This document shows positions 26,205 through 37,200 of a stretch of 64,000 nt of DNA, piece after piece (the first letter of the stretch is position 1; each line of letters opens with the position of its first letter). This DNA is from Adineta ricciae (taxonomy: Eukaryota; Rotifera; Eurotatoria; Adinetida; Adinetidae). The notes under the pieces were generated by a model that saw only the letters and a program-made list of their open reading frames with translations, did not search any database and was not told the DNA's origin. The stretch covers positions 62,001-126,000 of the forward strand of contig CAJNOJ010000093.1 in assembly GCA_905250025.1 (NCBI GenBank), written 5' to 3'. The position numbers and the translations under genes were made by a program.

Positions 26205-26690
26205 CAATCTTTGACAAGATCTTTTGCTATTTGAGCTACATTCATCTAGGCTGGTGTATCATAGAATAATTTTGATTGTACTGTATCTTCAAAAAGTCGC
26301 TCAGCTGTTCGATGAGTTGTGATTGAAATGAGTGGCACCTCTTCACGAAACATCGTACATAAAACCACACCCAGTGGCCACAGATTCCATGATTCGTCAT
26401 GACCAGATATTTTTGTAGTTACTGTTGAAGGTACAATGACAACTGTGGATGTACTTACTGGGAGAAGAAGATGGATGACTAAGAATAATTCAATGTTGTT
26501 GCAGCGCGAAAAATTTCAGGTGCAATGTATCTTTACAGAAGAAAAATAAACAAGGAGAAATGTCTTCGGTGTTCTTACCGAAACGTTTCACGTAGTATTG
26601 TCATTTGTTTGTGTTTTGTATGCTTCTTCGTAGAAACAATATCAATGGCTCTGATATCTGCATGGGGTAGTGATGTGGAGAACAGTAAAT
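26205..26690 (-). pseudogene. Degraded protein-kinase fragment
   Basis: Minus-strand translation shows kinase landmarks in correct order but broken frames. There is an activation-segment end RYIAPEIFRAATTLNYS followed by an in-frame stop (about 26480-26530). Then, after a possible intron, comes GHDESWNLWPLGVVLCTMF (about 26345-26405), which corresponds to the conserved D-x-W-x-x-G helix of kinases. FEDTVQSKLFYDTPA follows, then a stop and further stops. An upstream piece reads HADIRAIDIV (about 26660). No start, glycine loop or complete catalytic loop is visible. The family within the kinases cannot be assigned; calling it kinase-derived is moderately secure, calling it non-functional more so. 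Confidence 0.5.
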
Positions 26691-26734
26691 AAATATAAAT
26701 AAATACGTCAACTTATATTCTTTGGAAAGTATCT

Positions 26735-27165
26735 CAAAATGAATTATTTTTCCATAGTATCCAAGACAGAATACCTTTCCAAATGGTGAGGTGCTGTTGA
26801 TTTTTATTAGAGATGCTGCATTGAACGATTTATTTGTTACTTATAAATGTAGAAATATGACACCTATGAGGAAAAGAAAATATCTACGATCATTAAATGT
26901 ATGAACACAATCCGATCCGATCCAATCTTCTGTCAGTAGTTAAATATCATACGAAACAGCGTGCAAAGGACAAGCCGTTCTCTTGACAACGGCCACCCTC
27001 AACTAGCGACATCTGTTAGAAGCAAAGCAAAAAATTTCATTTATATCACATTCAAATGTATTCATACTGAAAATATTCGTTAAAAAGGAAAAAATCTTCA
27101 AGAATATCTAGAGGTTACCAATGACAATCTGATTGGTATTGAACAGATGTGTTTGTTTCTTCCTC
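26735..27165 (-). pseudogene. Remnant of a second rotatin locus with the body deleted
   Basis: The left part (about 26735-26965) aligns with 9243-9470, the 3' flank and last codons of RTTN. The right part (about 26974-27020, then a patch near 27115-27140) aligns with 17665-17716 and about 17800-17830, the 5' flank of RTTN. The two ends of the gene therefore meet directly, with all but about 20 codons gone. The surviving codons are decayed: the terminal stop is TGG instead of TAG, and a CAA five codons before LLTED is TAA. This follows from direct comparison within the window. It has no coding capacity. Confidence 0.75.
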
Positions 27166-27261
27166 TTCTTGTTTGTTTGTCTCTTGAAAGTTTTTTTCGA
27201 TATGATGTCATCCATGACTTGTCGTTGTCGATTTCAGCTGATTCAATTCATATTGATTTTA

Positions 27262-27276
27262 AGCTTTTTGTTTTAG
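27262..27276 (+). promoter_or_regulatory. 3' splice acceptor abutting the PFDN2 start codon
   Basis: TTTTTGTTTTAG ends at 27276, immediately before ATG at 27277. It is an acceptor for a 5' UTR intron or for a trans-spliced leader. Confidence 0.45.
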
Positions 27277-27768
27277 ATGGCTAGTAAAACAACTTCATCA
27301 ACTGGAAAGAAATCAGCATTGACAGCTGAGGAACAACAGAAGATTGTTTCGGGTTTTCAAGCATTACGTGATGAACAAACTCAATTAGTACAAAAGACTC
27401 AAGATTTAGAAATGGATTTAAAAGAACACGATCTCGTTTTGTCAACCTTATCAACAATAACGGATAAACAGCGTCGTTGTTATCGAATGATCGGCGGTGT
27501 TCTTATCGAACACACTGTCGGAGAAGTTGTTCCAGCCTTACAAGCGAATCGTGAACAAATTCACAATGTTATTGAAAGTTTTAAACAAAAAACAGAAGAC
27601 AAAGCCAAGGAATTAGCCAATTATAAACAAAAGCATGATATTCACTTTTCGTATGAACGACCAAATCAACAACAGCAAGGATCGAAACCTGCTGCGAATA
27701 GTTCTGACTCGGGAACAACAAAGAAAGAACCTCAAGATTCCGGTGTTTTGGTTGACAAGGATAACTAA
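27277..27768 (+). CDS. PFDN2: Prefoldin subunit 2
   Basis: A beta-type subunit of the hexameric prefoldin chaperone, which hands nascent actin and tubulin to the CCT chaperonin in the cytosol. It is a single 163-codon exon. Recognisable family features are TAEEQQKIVSGFQALRDEQ at the start of the N-terminal coiled coil, the beta-hairpin core (CYRMIGGVLIEHTVGEVVP) and the C-terminal coil (NREQIHNVIESFKQKTEDK). A low-complexity, Ser/Thr/Lys-rich tail follows from about residue 130. Length is close to the usual 150-155 aa. The stop is 157 bp from the WWOX start on the same strand, so the two may share a promoter. Confidence 0.92.
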   Translation: MASKTTSSTGKKSALTAEEQQKIVSGFQALRDEQTQLVQKTQDLEMDLKEHDLVLSTLSTITDKQRRCYRMIGGVLIEHTVGEVVPALQANREQIHNVIESFKQKTEDKAKELANYKQKHDIHFSYERPNQQQQGSKPAANSSDSGTTKKEPQDSGVLVDKDN

Positions 27769-27884
27769 AAGCGCTCGTGAAAATGAAAAGACACAGTCTT
27801 GTTTTCTACGAAATGAACACTTTACTCTTCTTCTTTGTTATCGTTGTGTGATGTTTTCTTTTAGTACGGATCAAAATAAGAACG

Positions 27885-27898
27885 TTTGTTTTTTTTAG
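27885..27898 (+). promoter_or_regulatory. 3' splice acceptor 27 bp before the WWOX start codon
   Basis: GTTTGTTTTTTTTAG ending at 27898 lies between the PFDN2 stop and the WWOX ATG. Only 130 bp separate it from the PFDN2 stop. That suits an intercistronic trans-splice site better than a promoter plus 5' UTR intron, though the sequence alone cannot decide. Confidence 0.45.
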
Positions 27899-27925
27899 AT
27901 CGAAGTTTTGTATTTTGAAAAACGA

Positions 27926-29530
27926 ATGACTGATATATCAGATAATGATGAGCTTCCTACCGGCTGGCAAATCGGACAGACAAGTGATGGACGCGTGTTT
28001 TATATAAATCATCAGACGCAAAAAACTCAATGGGAACATCCGATCACAAAGAAAATCAAAGTTGTTCCAAAAGGTTTGTCTAACACTGACAAATTATCGT
28101 GCAGCTATTCTTCATTTAGAATCCGGTGAACAGAAAACGAAGATTGTCTTCGTCGAGTATGATAAACAGTTATGAATTATTCAATAGATGAATTGCTGCT
28201 GTTTAGTGAACATCAGAAACGATCAGCGACGGTAGATTCACATCAAACATCAACGAAAGATTTGGACCCGTCATTTGGGCACCAGTCGAATGCATTACAG
28301 ATCCTTTATGGAACAGATCTAACGAATAAGACTGCAGTTGTTACTGGTGCTAATAGCGGCATAGGTAAAATATTTTTCTGGATGAAAATGAGAATATCTG
28401 TATGTTTCAATAGGCTTTGAAATCGCACGTTCATTAGCAAAGCATGGTTGTCAAGTGATACTAGCATGCCGAAATTTGACAAAAGGCGAGGCAGCTTGCT
28501 CAAAAATACGGACAGAAAAGGTAAGACGAGTGCTTCAAATCGCATCTCATTGTCTCGCCTTTTGTTGATATTTCAGGAGGATGCAAATATTAGTTGTCGT
28601 AGACTTGACTTGTGTTCATTACGTGGTGTGAAACAATTCGTCGAACAATATCGACAGGAGGCATTGTACACGCCTTGACCGAATCTTTTTCATCGAAACA
28701 ATCTGTGCTATTTCTAGACCATTGCATCTCCTTATTCTGAATGCTGGTGTTCTAAATACAACCTTTAAACTAACAGAAGATGGTTACGAAGAAATGTTTC
28801 AAGTGAATTACTTGGCCCAAACGTATCTGGCCGCTGGATTACTGTCATCTATGTTAGTGACAAAAAGCGATCAACCACCGCGTATAATCGCAATCAGCTG
28901 TGAATCCCACCGAATAGAGTAATAATACTCAAATGAATTTGACTTTCAAATAATGTCATTTCTCTCTTTTCAGAAGTCCAGGGATTTCAACTATAAATGG
29001 AATCACTACCGATCGGCTGAGTCCACGCTCACCGCATCATTTTGATCATCTGCTATCCTATGGACAATCCAAACTTTGTTTAATTATGTTCATCGCTGAA
29101 TTTCGTCGAAATTATCCACGTTAGTCGTTCAGTGTGAACTTCAAATTCGACATTTATTCTATATTTTAGAAATTTACTCAGTGGCTTGCCATCCGGGCAA
29201 TGCAATCAATTCCAATTTAACACGTCATTCTTATTTTTACCAATTTCTTGTTTTACTTACTCGTCCATTTTCCAAATCACTCGTAGGATTTTGACACGAA
29301 CCGCACCAATTAATTTTCCATTTCTCATTTAGCAACAAGCAGCTGCAACGCCAATCTATTGTGCTATAACGAAACGAGTTTTGAAAGAGCCGACCATTTA
29401 TTACAATAACTGCGATGAAGGTTGTCCATCTTCATTTGTTTATAATCATAAATTGACAGAAGATTTATGGATTCAAACTCAATCATTGATTGAATTAGCT
29501 TTCAGAAAACAGCCATTAACAGTTGTTTAA
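27926..29530 (+). CDS. WWOX: WW domain-containing oxidoreductase (WWOX)
   Basis: WW domains plus a short-chain dehydrogenase/reductase domain; WWOX is a signalling adaptor with a presumed oxidoreductase fold. WW1 is canonical (LPTGWQIGQTSDGRVFYINH, then TQWEHP). WW2 is degenerate, with neither tryptophan; it is read only if the 50-bp intron 28157-28206 is removed, giving IVFVDEHQKRSATVD. The SDR domain has TGANSGIG for NAD(P) binding, ACRNL, ILNAG, a catalytic Ser in ISCESHR and YGQSK in the Tyr-x3-Lys position. Later exons give ACHPGNAINSNL, TRPFSKSLQQAAATPIYCA and the end KQPLTVV. All introns are about 50 bp and phase-consistent. I chose the ATG at 27926 rather than 27908, since MTDISDNDELPTGW places WW1 as in relatives. 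Confidence 0.9.
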
Positions 29531-29721
29531 ATATATCCATAGAAATATTTTTGTTCGATAATACTAATAACTCTACGAAGAGTAAAATTAGTTTGTTCTT
29601 TTCTAGATTATGAAAAATCTTCTTCAAAAGAATTCTACAACATCATTTTCCTTTTTATTTTCTTCAGTTCTTACATTTAAATGGTAAGAACTCGGCATCG
29701 AACTCATTTCTTTTTTATCTA

Positions 29722-29737
29722 TTCTTGCGGTTTTCAG
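29722..29737 (+). promoter_or_regulatory. 3' splice acceptor upstream of the RS-protein start
   Basis: TTCTTGCGGTTTTCAG ends at 29737, 31 bp before the ATG at 29769 and about 207 bp after the WWOX stop. Same interpretation as the acceptors before PFDN2 and WWOX. Confidence 0.35.
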
Positions 29738-29768
29738 TATGTATTATTAACAAATAAACGACATTCCA

Positions 29769-32700
29769 ATGGACGAAAGTTCACCCACGATTGCATTAAC
29801 AGCGCAATTACGTAAACGTTCAATCTCTTCTCATCATTCAACCACAGACAATAATGGTCGAACTGCGTTGATCAAAACAAAAATTCAGAAAATTGACGGA
29901 CAATACAAAGCCTCGCCGACATGTCCAATCATTCTTGATAATCAACAAGCGAGTGCAAGCGACGATCAAGACGAACCATTGATTGTTGCGACATTGCCAC
30001 CATTAGTTCAAGATAGTTTAAATTATCGTACTCGACAAGATTTCTATGACGAAGAAGCAAATGATGATCACCAATCGAATTCGTCATCATTTGAAGATTC
30101 ACCAGATCATCAACCGTCATTTGTCCAACCACCAATAAGATCAGCGAAAATTACGATTCCCAAACAAGTTTTACCTTTGAATGATGATAGGAATGAAGCG
30201 TCGAAAAAGATATCAATTGATACATTGACAACGGCAACAGAACCGTCGAACCCGTCACCTAGTGAAGAAAGTTATCAAGAAGAATCTGTTCAACAAAAGG
30301 CCAAACCTATGAAAAAAACGAATGTGGTTAAATCAACCGTTCCAAATAATCCAAGTGCAATTTCTGTCGAACGAAATCCTACACCGTAACTATATTTTCT
30401 TCGGCTAAGTCTCTGTTAAATGTCAAGTTCGATTTTAGTGATTCAACCGGTCAAAGTTCATCTTCACCATTAAATTCTTCCATGGAAGAAGCACGGTCGA
30501 TGATGTCTAATGATGATAATGTACCTAACAATAAGTCATCTCAGATAACTACTGAACAATCAAAAGTTAAAGTACGATTGAAAACTATTCCGTCTTCATC
30601 ACAAACGAAAAAGACGGCGAAGCCAACCGCAACAGCTACGCCTCCGGCAACAAAGACGCCGAAATCAGTGGAACAAAAGTTAATTAAAAAGTATGATAAA
30701 AGAGACAGTGCTTTGATACAGTTTACTGAAATTATTCGTCTTTAGGTCTTTATCGACACCAAAAGAAACAGTGACACCTTCAAAGAAAATCACACAATCG
30801 GTTCCTGTGAAGAAACCTTTGAAGACTCCTATTAATAAACCGCAATCTCTCAATACTAACAACAGTGACAAACAAACTGTTCGACCGACTCCTACGACAA
30901 TAACATCTTCATCTAAATCAATAGAAAAGAAATCGTCAGATATTTCGAATACGACAACTAAGAAAACAGCTGAATCATCATCAGTGAAAAAACCAGCTGC
31001 CACACTTGGCAAGATACCCAAACTAAAGCTAACTAATAAACTCAAGTCGGCAGAGAAACCTACAGCATCAAAAAGCCCGATTGATAAAAAAACTGATCTT
31101 TCTGCTGCTAGTAGCAATGTTACAACTACAAAGGAACCAACTATGGTAGAAAAGAATCCATCTAAACCTCAAAGACTTTCTCCGAAACGTCGTTCACCAC
31201 CACCACCACCAGTATCACAACCACCATTGCGGCCAAGTCGACCAATTCAACATTTCGTCGACGATTTCGATCCATTTGTTCCATCACCACCATCAACATT
31301 GCCACCACTAGATCTTGATAACCAGACAACTGCAAATATACCCAAACAATCAGCTATATCTAATCAACGTTACTCATCAGCACTGGATACGAATCCACGA
31401 TCAACGTCAACTCTTTCTCGTATTGGTACGGTTGGCCTTGACAATAATCAATCTCAATCACCTCTCTCACCGGTAAAGAATAATTTTATTCGAAATAAAG
31501 CTTACTATTTGCCGATTTTTTAAAATTGTTACATAGGGCCCAACATCAACATTGTATCCTCCGCCGTCTCCACCTTTATCACAACCACCTCCATCCAGAT
31601 CGATACAGCCATCAACTAAATCATTAAATGATTCTCGTCTCAACCAACCTCCGCTACGAGCAAGTTCTTCCACAAACTCGGTTAATACACAATCAGTTCC
31701 ACCATTACCTCATACCACTCATCAAGATCCTTGGACAACAAATAAATCTGGCAATATTTGGGAGTCGGAATCATCTGATGAAGAACCAGTAGATGATTCG
31801 ATTGCTCTAAGATTTTTCCGTCAAAATATGCGAGCAGTCGACGAAGAATTATTGAAAATTGACGAACCACAAACAACAACACCACCTCCTCCGATTGATA
31901 GTCGAACTGAACAATTATTAAAACGTCAGCAAAAAGCATCATTAGGTTTGGCTACCAATGGTGGAATGTTCGAGGACAACAACATTGAAGCATCGGCATC
32001 CGTTGATGATTTTGAATGTATAGCAATGGATATTGATAGTCCGAAACATCGAACACAATCAGAAAGCAGTGAAAACAATCATACGACCGTAGATTTAAAC
32101 AATAGTAAAAATGCAACAAACGGAACAGGTTTGTTCAATACACGGTTTCATCTTGATCAACTATAATAAAACGTTTTTCCTTCGCTTCTTGTTTTTAGCT
32201 GTCTCTAAGATCGCTGAATCAACAACAAAGACTGCTTCGTCGGCAGATACAAGCAAGAAATTACCGTCTACGAATCGTCCATTGAAAACAACATCGATGA
32301 CATTAATTGATGAATTAAAAAATTCAATGAATCCTTCGTTTGCATCTAAAGAAACTACTCTTTCACCTCCTAGTCGCTCATTATCTCGTTCTCGTTCACG
32401 GTCTCGTTCCAGAACACGTTCTCGGTCTCGGTCCCGTACACGCTCGCGATCTCGTTCGCGTTCCCAATCCCGTTCTCGATCACGCTCACGGTCGCGGTCT
32501 CGATCCCGATCTCGAGCTTCAACGTCATCGTCTTCATCATCATCGTCACGTAAACGCCATAGTCGAAGTCGACATCGATCATCAAAACGACGATCCAATA
32601 AATATCATCAACGGCATCGTTCTGATAGTTACCATGACGATCAAAATTTGAATGAAAGCACTAATGCAAACTATCCACTGTCTCTAATGCATTATCCTCC

Positions 32701-33616
32701 CCATCACCATCAGCAGCAACAGCGACAACAACAGCAACCACCTCCACTACCGCCGCCACAACAGCAACGTTCACATCCACATCATCAACCACCATGGCCG
32801 TCAGGTCGACAGACTGGCGGTCTTGTACCAGGTCCGCCACCCCCACCTTTACCTTCATATGGACATCAACAACCACCGGTGCCACCACTATTACCCAATC
32901 ATTCGTATTATCCACCGCCGAATCGATCATTAATGCATTCAGGTGAGCCACCGGGTGGCGGCGGTGGTAGTGGCCGATATAATTATCCACATAACCCGCA
33001 CCAACGCAATCATCCACCTATGATGCATCCTCCTTACTATCCACAAGGACTACCTCAACCATTGATGCAGTCAGCTCCGCGTGGTCATCATCAGCCGATG
33101 AATCGATATCCTGTACCTCCTCGCCCATATGATATGCCACCACACCCAATGGCGATGTCAAATATGGGACCACATCCTTCAAATTCGAATTATAATCAAT
33201 ATAAATATGAATCTGATGATCATCTAGGCATGCGACGTGGTGGCGGAGGTGGCGGTAAGCGAGACATGGGAATGGGAGGAGGCAATTCCAATAATAATAG
33301 TCGATGGACTGGACCTCAACAGAACGATTTTAATAGTAAAAGGAAAATGAATAACTCAGGTAAATCACTTAAGATATCCTTTATCAACAACGAAGTAGTT
33401 TGTTTCCTAGATCAACAAAATATAGGTGAATCATGTACTGAACGGAAGCAACTATTAGCACAATTACATGAAATATCCGTGCACGGTGATAGAAATGACG
33501 GTCAATTATCCACAGCTTCATCGTATAATAAACAATCTACATCGGCTAATCCATTACAAACAACCAACTCTCAAGATGAAGAAGGCGAAGAAGGTGAAAT
33601 AAGTGAAAGCGATTAA
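29769..33616 (+). CDS. RS-domain, proline-rich nuclear protein of unassigned family
   Basis: Long low-complexity protein assembled across GT-AG introns at about 30387-30439, 30691-30748, 31473-31537, 32130-32199 and probably 33360-33411; each join keeps the frame. The order is an acidic Ser/Thr-rich N-terminus; a Lys/Thr/Pro-rich basic region (30.5-31.1 kb); and proline clusters. A conserved-looking helix with acidic lead (WESESSDEEPVDDS, then ALRFFRQNMRAVDEELLKID) follows at about 31.76-31.86 kb. After that come a pure Arg-Ser tract (32.38-32.52 kb), a His/Gln/Pro-rich stretch, a Gly-rich patch and an acidic tail ending GEEGEISESD. RS domains usually mark splicing-related proteins, so a nuclear RNA-processing role is inferred. 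No RRM, zinc finger or other folded domain is visible. Confidence 0.7.
32382..32517 (+). repeat. Arg-Ser dipeptide repeat tract
   Basis: Degenerate hexamer repeats of the CGT/TCT type encode about 45 residues of almost uninterrupted SR/RS (with occasional T and Q), followed by a poly-Ser run. Codon choice varies within the tract, so it is held by selection on protein rather than being a simple DNA microsatellite. This tract produces several long antisense open frames, which I discount. Confidence 0.8.
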
Positions 33617-34299
33617 AAATATCGAGAAATATTCAAGCACATATTTTTAAACCTAATCTTGTTTTTCTTCTTATTGTTGCTTGTTCAGTTTCTTTACATA
33701 TTTGTCATTATTTTTCCTTTTGTACATATTTTTCTCTTTTTCTCGAACTTCGTTACGAAACGATAAACTAACCACGTCCATGCGCAATGTTTCGTACACA
33801 TTTTCGTTTCCTACTTATTTAAAAGTATACTCACTCTTGCGCTGGTGTTTTTTCCCTTCGTCGGTTATTATCAAAAGCATCAACTAAGCGATTTGTGTAT
33901 CTGTGTGTGTATTTCTTTGTTTTTCTCAAGCCGTTTTCTTTTTTATTTTGTTCGTGCTTTTTATTTCTCTATCTGTTACGAAGTATCATAAAGACAAAAA
34001 CTACAGATCTGTGTACTCCTGGAATTTTTTGTGTTTCATAGGTTAAAACAAACATATAAATGACGAATTCTTATATCTATATTTGTATAAGATTGCTATT
34101 CACGCTTTCTTATCTTCAACTGTTCGGCTAATTGAAAAATCAATGGAAAAGATTGAAAAACCAAACAGAAAGACTGTATTACACCGGTATAGAGACAAAT
34201 ACAAAACACGCATAGAAATCAAGCTAGGATTTGATTGCAAAAGAACAAAGATAAAACTAATCGACGTTCGAGTTAAGAGGGATGGAGAGAGGATAATGT
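33617..34299. other. Convergent intergenic spacer
   Basis: About 680 bp of T-rich sequence between the stop of the RS protein (+) and the stop of the SORL1-like gene (-), presumably 3' UTRs. Short open frames here have no recognisable motif. Confidence 0.5.
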
Positions 34300-37200
34300 T
34301 TAACTTGTTCCATTGGCAGCATTGTTGAGAAGTCTTTGACGAGTATCACTTGACGATGTCGTATCTGCTGGTGGATCGTCAGCTGGAGTACCTGAAATTG
34401 AGATATTATCTCGATTTGCAGTATTTTACGAACACATACGTGAAGAAACGGGGTTCTGTTTGACATTTCTTCGTTGACGTCTGTAACGTAATGTCATTAT
34501 GAGTATTGCAACAAAGAGAACAAGGAGAATGCTTGTCACAAGGATCATCCAAGTCATCGATACTGGTTCAAAGATTCTCTTAGTTTTCGAAGAAGCTATG
34601 AGAATAAAATATTTCATTTCACTTTTTCTGACATTTTTGGTTCATACCTTCATAGATTGCATTTTGACAAACTTTATCACAATGTTCGAAAGTATCACAC
34701 TGTTCTGTCATGGCAATACAATGATCTTGATTCGGACATTTACAAGCATACTAAATCACAGACAAGCGACTTCCTAAGAAAGCACTCTTATGGAATCAAC
34801 GTACTTCATTTGCTTCATGTGTTTTTTGACAATGCAAATGAAATGTGTCGGCGCAGTACAAGGTATTCGACACATTTCCACATAGATCATTAATTTTCAA
34901 GCATTCATTGCGACACATTACATGTGTAACTACACAAAGCAAATTTTTGAAATCGAAATTGATTGAGTTTCACTTACACTTTTGTTCTGTTAAACATCGA
35001 CCGGAAGCATATGCAATCGATTCAGTTGTTGTTGTCATTTTATGGCAATGTTCTTCATCATTGCCCAACGGACAATCACGATTACCATCACAGAGCCATT
35101 CAAATGGAATACATGTCCTGTTTGAAGTATTACCATCTTCATAATAACAATCAAAACCGTCATTTTCGTTTTCCAGTGTACATCGCGCCATGTTTTTGAA
35201 AGATTCAGTATATTGAGTATGATCTTGTTCGCAAAGAAGACCTGATTCAGCACAATTGATTCGATTTTGACAAAGAACACGACCAGGTGCACATTGATCA
35301 TTTACTAAATCAAACAGTTTTTAGTTTCCTATAAAGTATCACTTCGTATGCCATACCTGCTTGACATGCACCAGTAATAAATTGTTCACCAATTGGACAG
35401 GAGCATGTTTGATATCTTTACAGAAAAACAAAAACAACTTTTTTGCAGGTAACTGCCGTTCGCATTCGCCTTACTGTGCATCATCATTGCATAAACAGCG
35501 AAAACCTTCATTTTCTAACGGAATACATATATCAGAACATGGATGACTTGCACAACGATTGATTGTCGGTGCTAAAACTAATTTCTTAGTACCATAGTTC
35601 AATATAAATGTAATAATTCTCACCTGAACTTTTTACTGCGTTAGAAGTCATATCAATAAACAATTTCAATGAATTGAAATTTCTCAGTTTTGTTACGTTT
35701 TTCGCATAACTTTTCGCCAGAATATCAATTGCGTGTAAATCGATCACTGATGCTTCCGAATTATTTTGATCGTCATCAGTAAAATAAACAATCGGATATA
35801 CGAACAATGCATTGTGAATAGTCGATGAGTGTTCATAGATAACTCTCGGTTTCAAACGACGATGATCTAATGTGTTCAATCCATAGACCGTTGAATTGAC
35901 AATGAAAAGAATTTCTTGTGTTATCACATCGTAGGACATGTAGCTAACATTGGAATTACTTGAAAACAGTTGAAATTGTTTTTTTTGTTTGACCTTGAAA
36001 GTTCCCTATGTGAAAGATCGATGGAGAATTGTGTGAAATCCAATAAATATTCGCTTTAATAGGATCAAGAATCAATATTGATGGTTGAATTTGTTGGTTT
36101 TTTACAATGGTACGTCGTTTATGCGTGCGAGTATTCAAAATGAAGATCTTTTGCTGACGAGTGATCTGATCTCGGACAAGAGCATATAAATTTTGCGCTG
36201 AACCATCGAGAGTTAAATACTCAATGCGCTGATTGGCTTTTTCATACAGTTTTTGGCTTGAATTAAAGTTCAATTGATTTCTCCAACGATTAGTCTGACG
36301 AAGATTTTGATCGGTTCGATATACCGTGGTTAAATCGTCATTTTGAACAGCCATGTAGACAAATTTATTAGCATCATCGGCAACCAACGCGGTTATTTCA
36401 AGTTCTGGTTCAGTTGACCAAATTGGGTTTCGCGGTCCGTCGTCTTCATCATCCTCATCTTGATCGAAATCGTTCGAATGAATTTCAGCACTGATACGTT
36501 TTGTTTGCGAGTTCAATCCATAGATGAAAAAATTTCGACTATTCGGATCGCGTCGTGTGACCAAAGCGTCCGTCAGGTGATTTTCGACTCCATGTCGACA
36601 TTGATTATCAACTGATTTGACGTATCCACGACTTTTTGTTACTAATGTGTTATTCCCGTGGCAAGAACAGTCTTGTAAAGCAATCGAATGAGATTTGGGC
36701 AAACAAAACCCATCGATTGATCGTTGATAACCAGGTAAACATTGAAAATCGGATAGAGAGCATTGGCACCGTTCTGTTCGAACATCCGTTGTGTTGCTAA
36801 GACAATGTGAACCCGCGATACGTCGTTTGTAATAAGATTTCGTACCGTTGATACAAATACCTTGTAAAGACCATTCTTTCAACTGATGTCGTACACATCG
36901 TTCAACTAAATGTTTAATTCTACTCTCGAGTATTCATTCTCATTTGGAATGTATGACTTACGAATGAGATTGTTAAGATTAAATTGAAGTATATTGAAAG
37001 AATTTGTATTATTCGATATAAGAACATAGAAAATATTGTTAGAATCAGCAAGTAGTGATAAAATTTGAAAATCTGTTTCATTCAAGAATGTTTTTCCATG
37101 CCAATTGTAACCAATATCAGTTGAATACCTTTATCAATGATAAGACAATGTGGGATTATCCCGGGAAATGATATTTCACTTACTGAAAAGAATGTTGGCT

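Noticed and set aside
32161-33017. Long antisense open frames (145, 118 and 71 aa) over the RS-domain gene
   Set aside because: They mirror the Arg-Ser and His/Gln/Pro repeat codons of the sense gene; composition is purely a by-product and no start context or domain supports them.
34499-35546. Plus-strand open frames of 60-99 aa
   Set aside because: They lie antisense to the EGF, LDLR-A and transmembrane exons of the SORL1-like gene, which has clear domain motifs.
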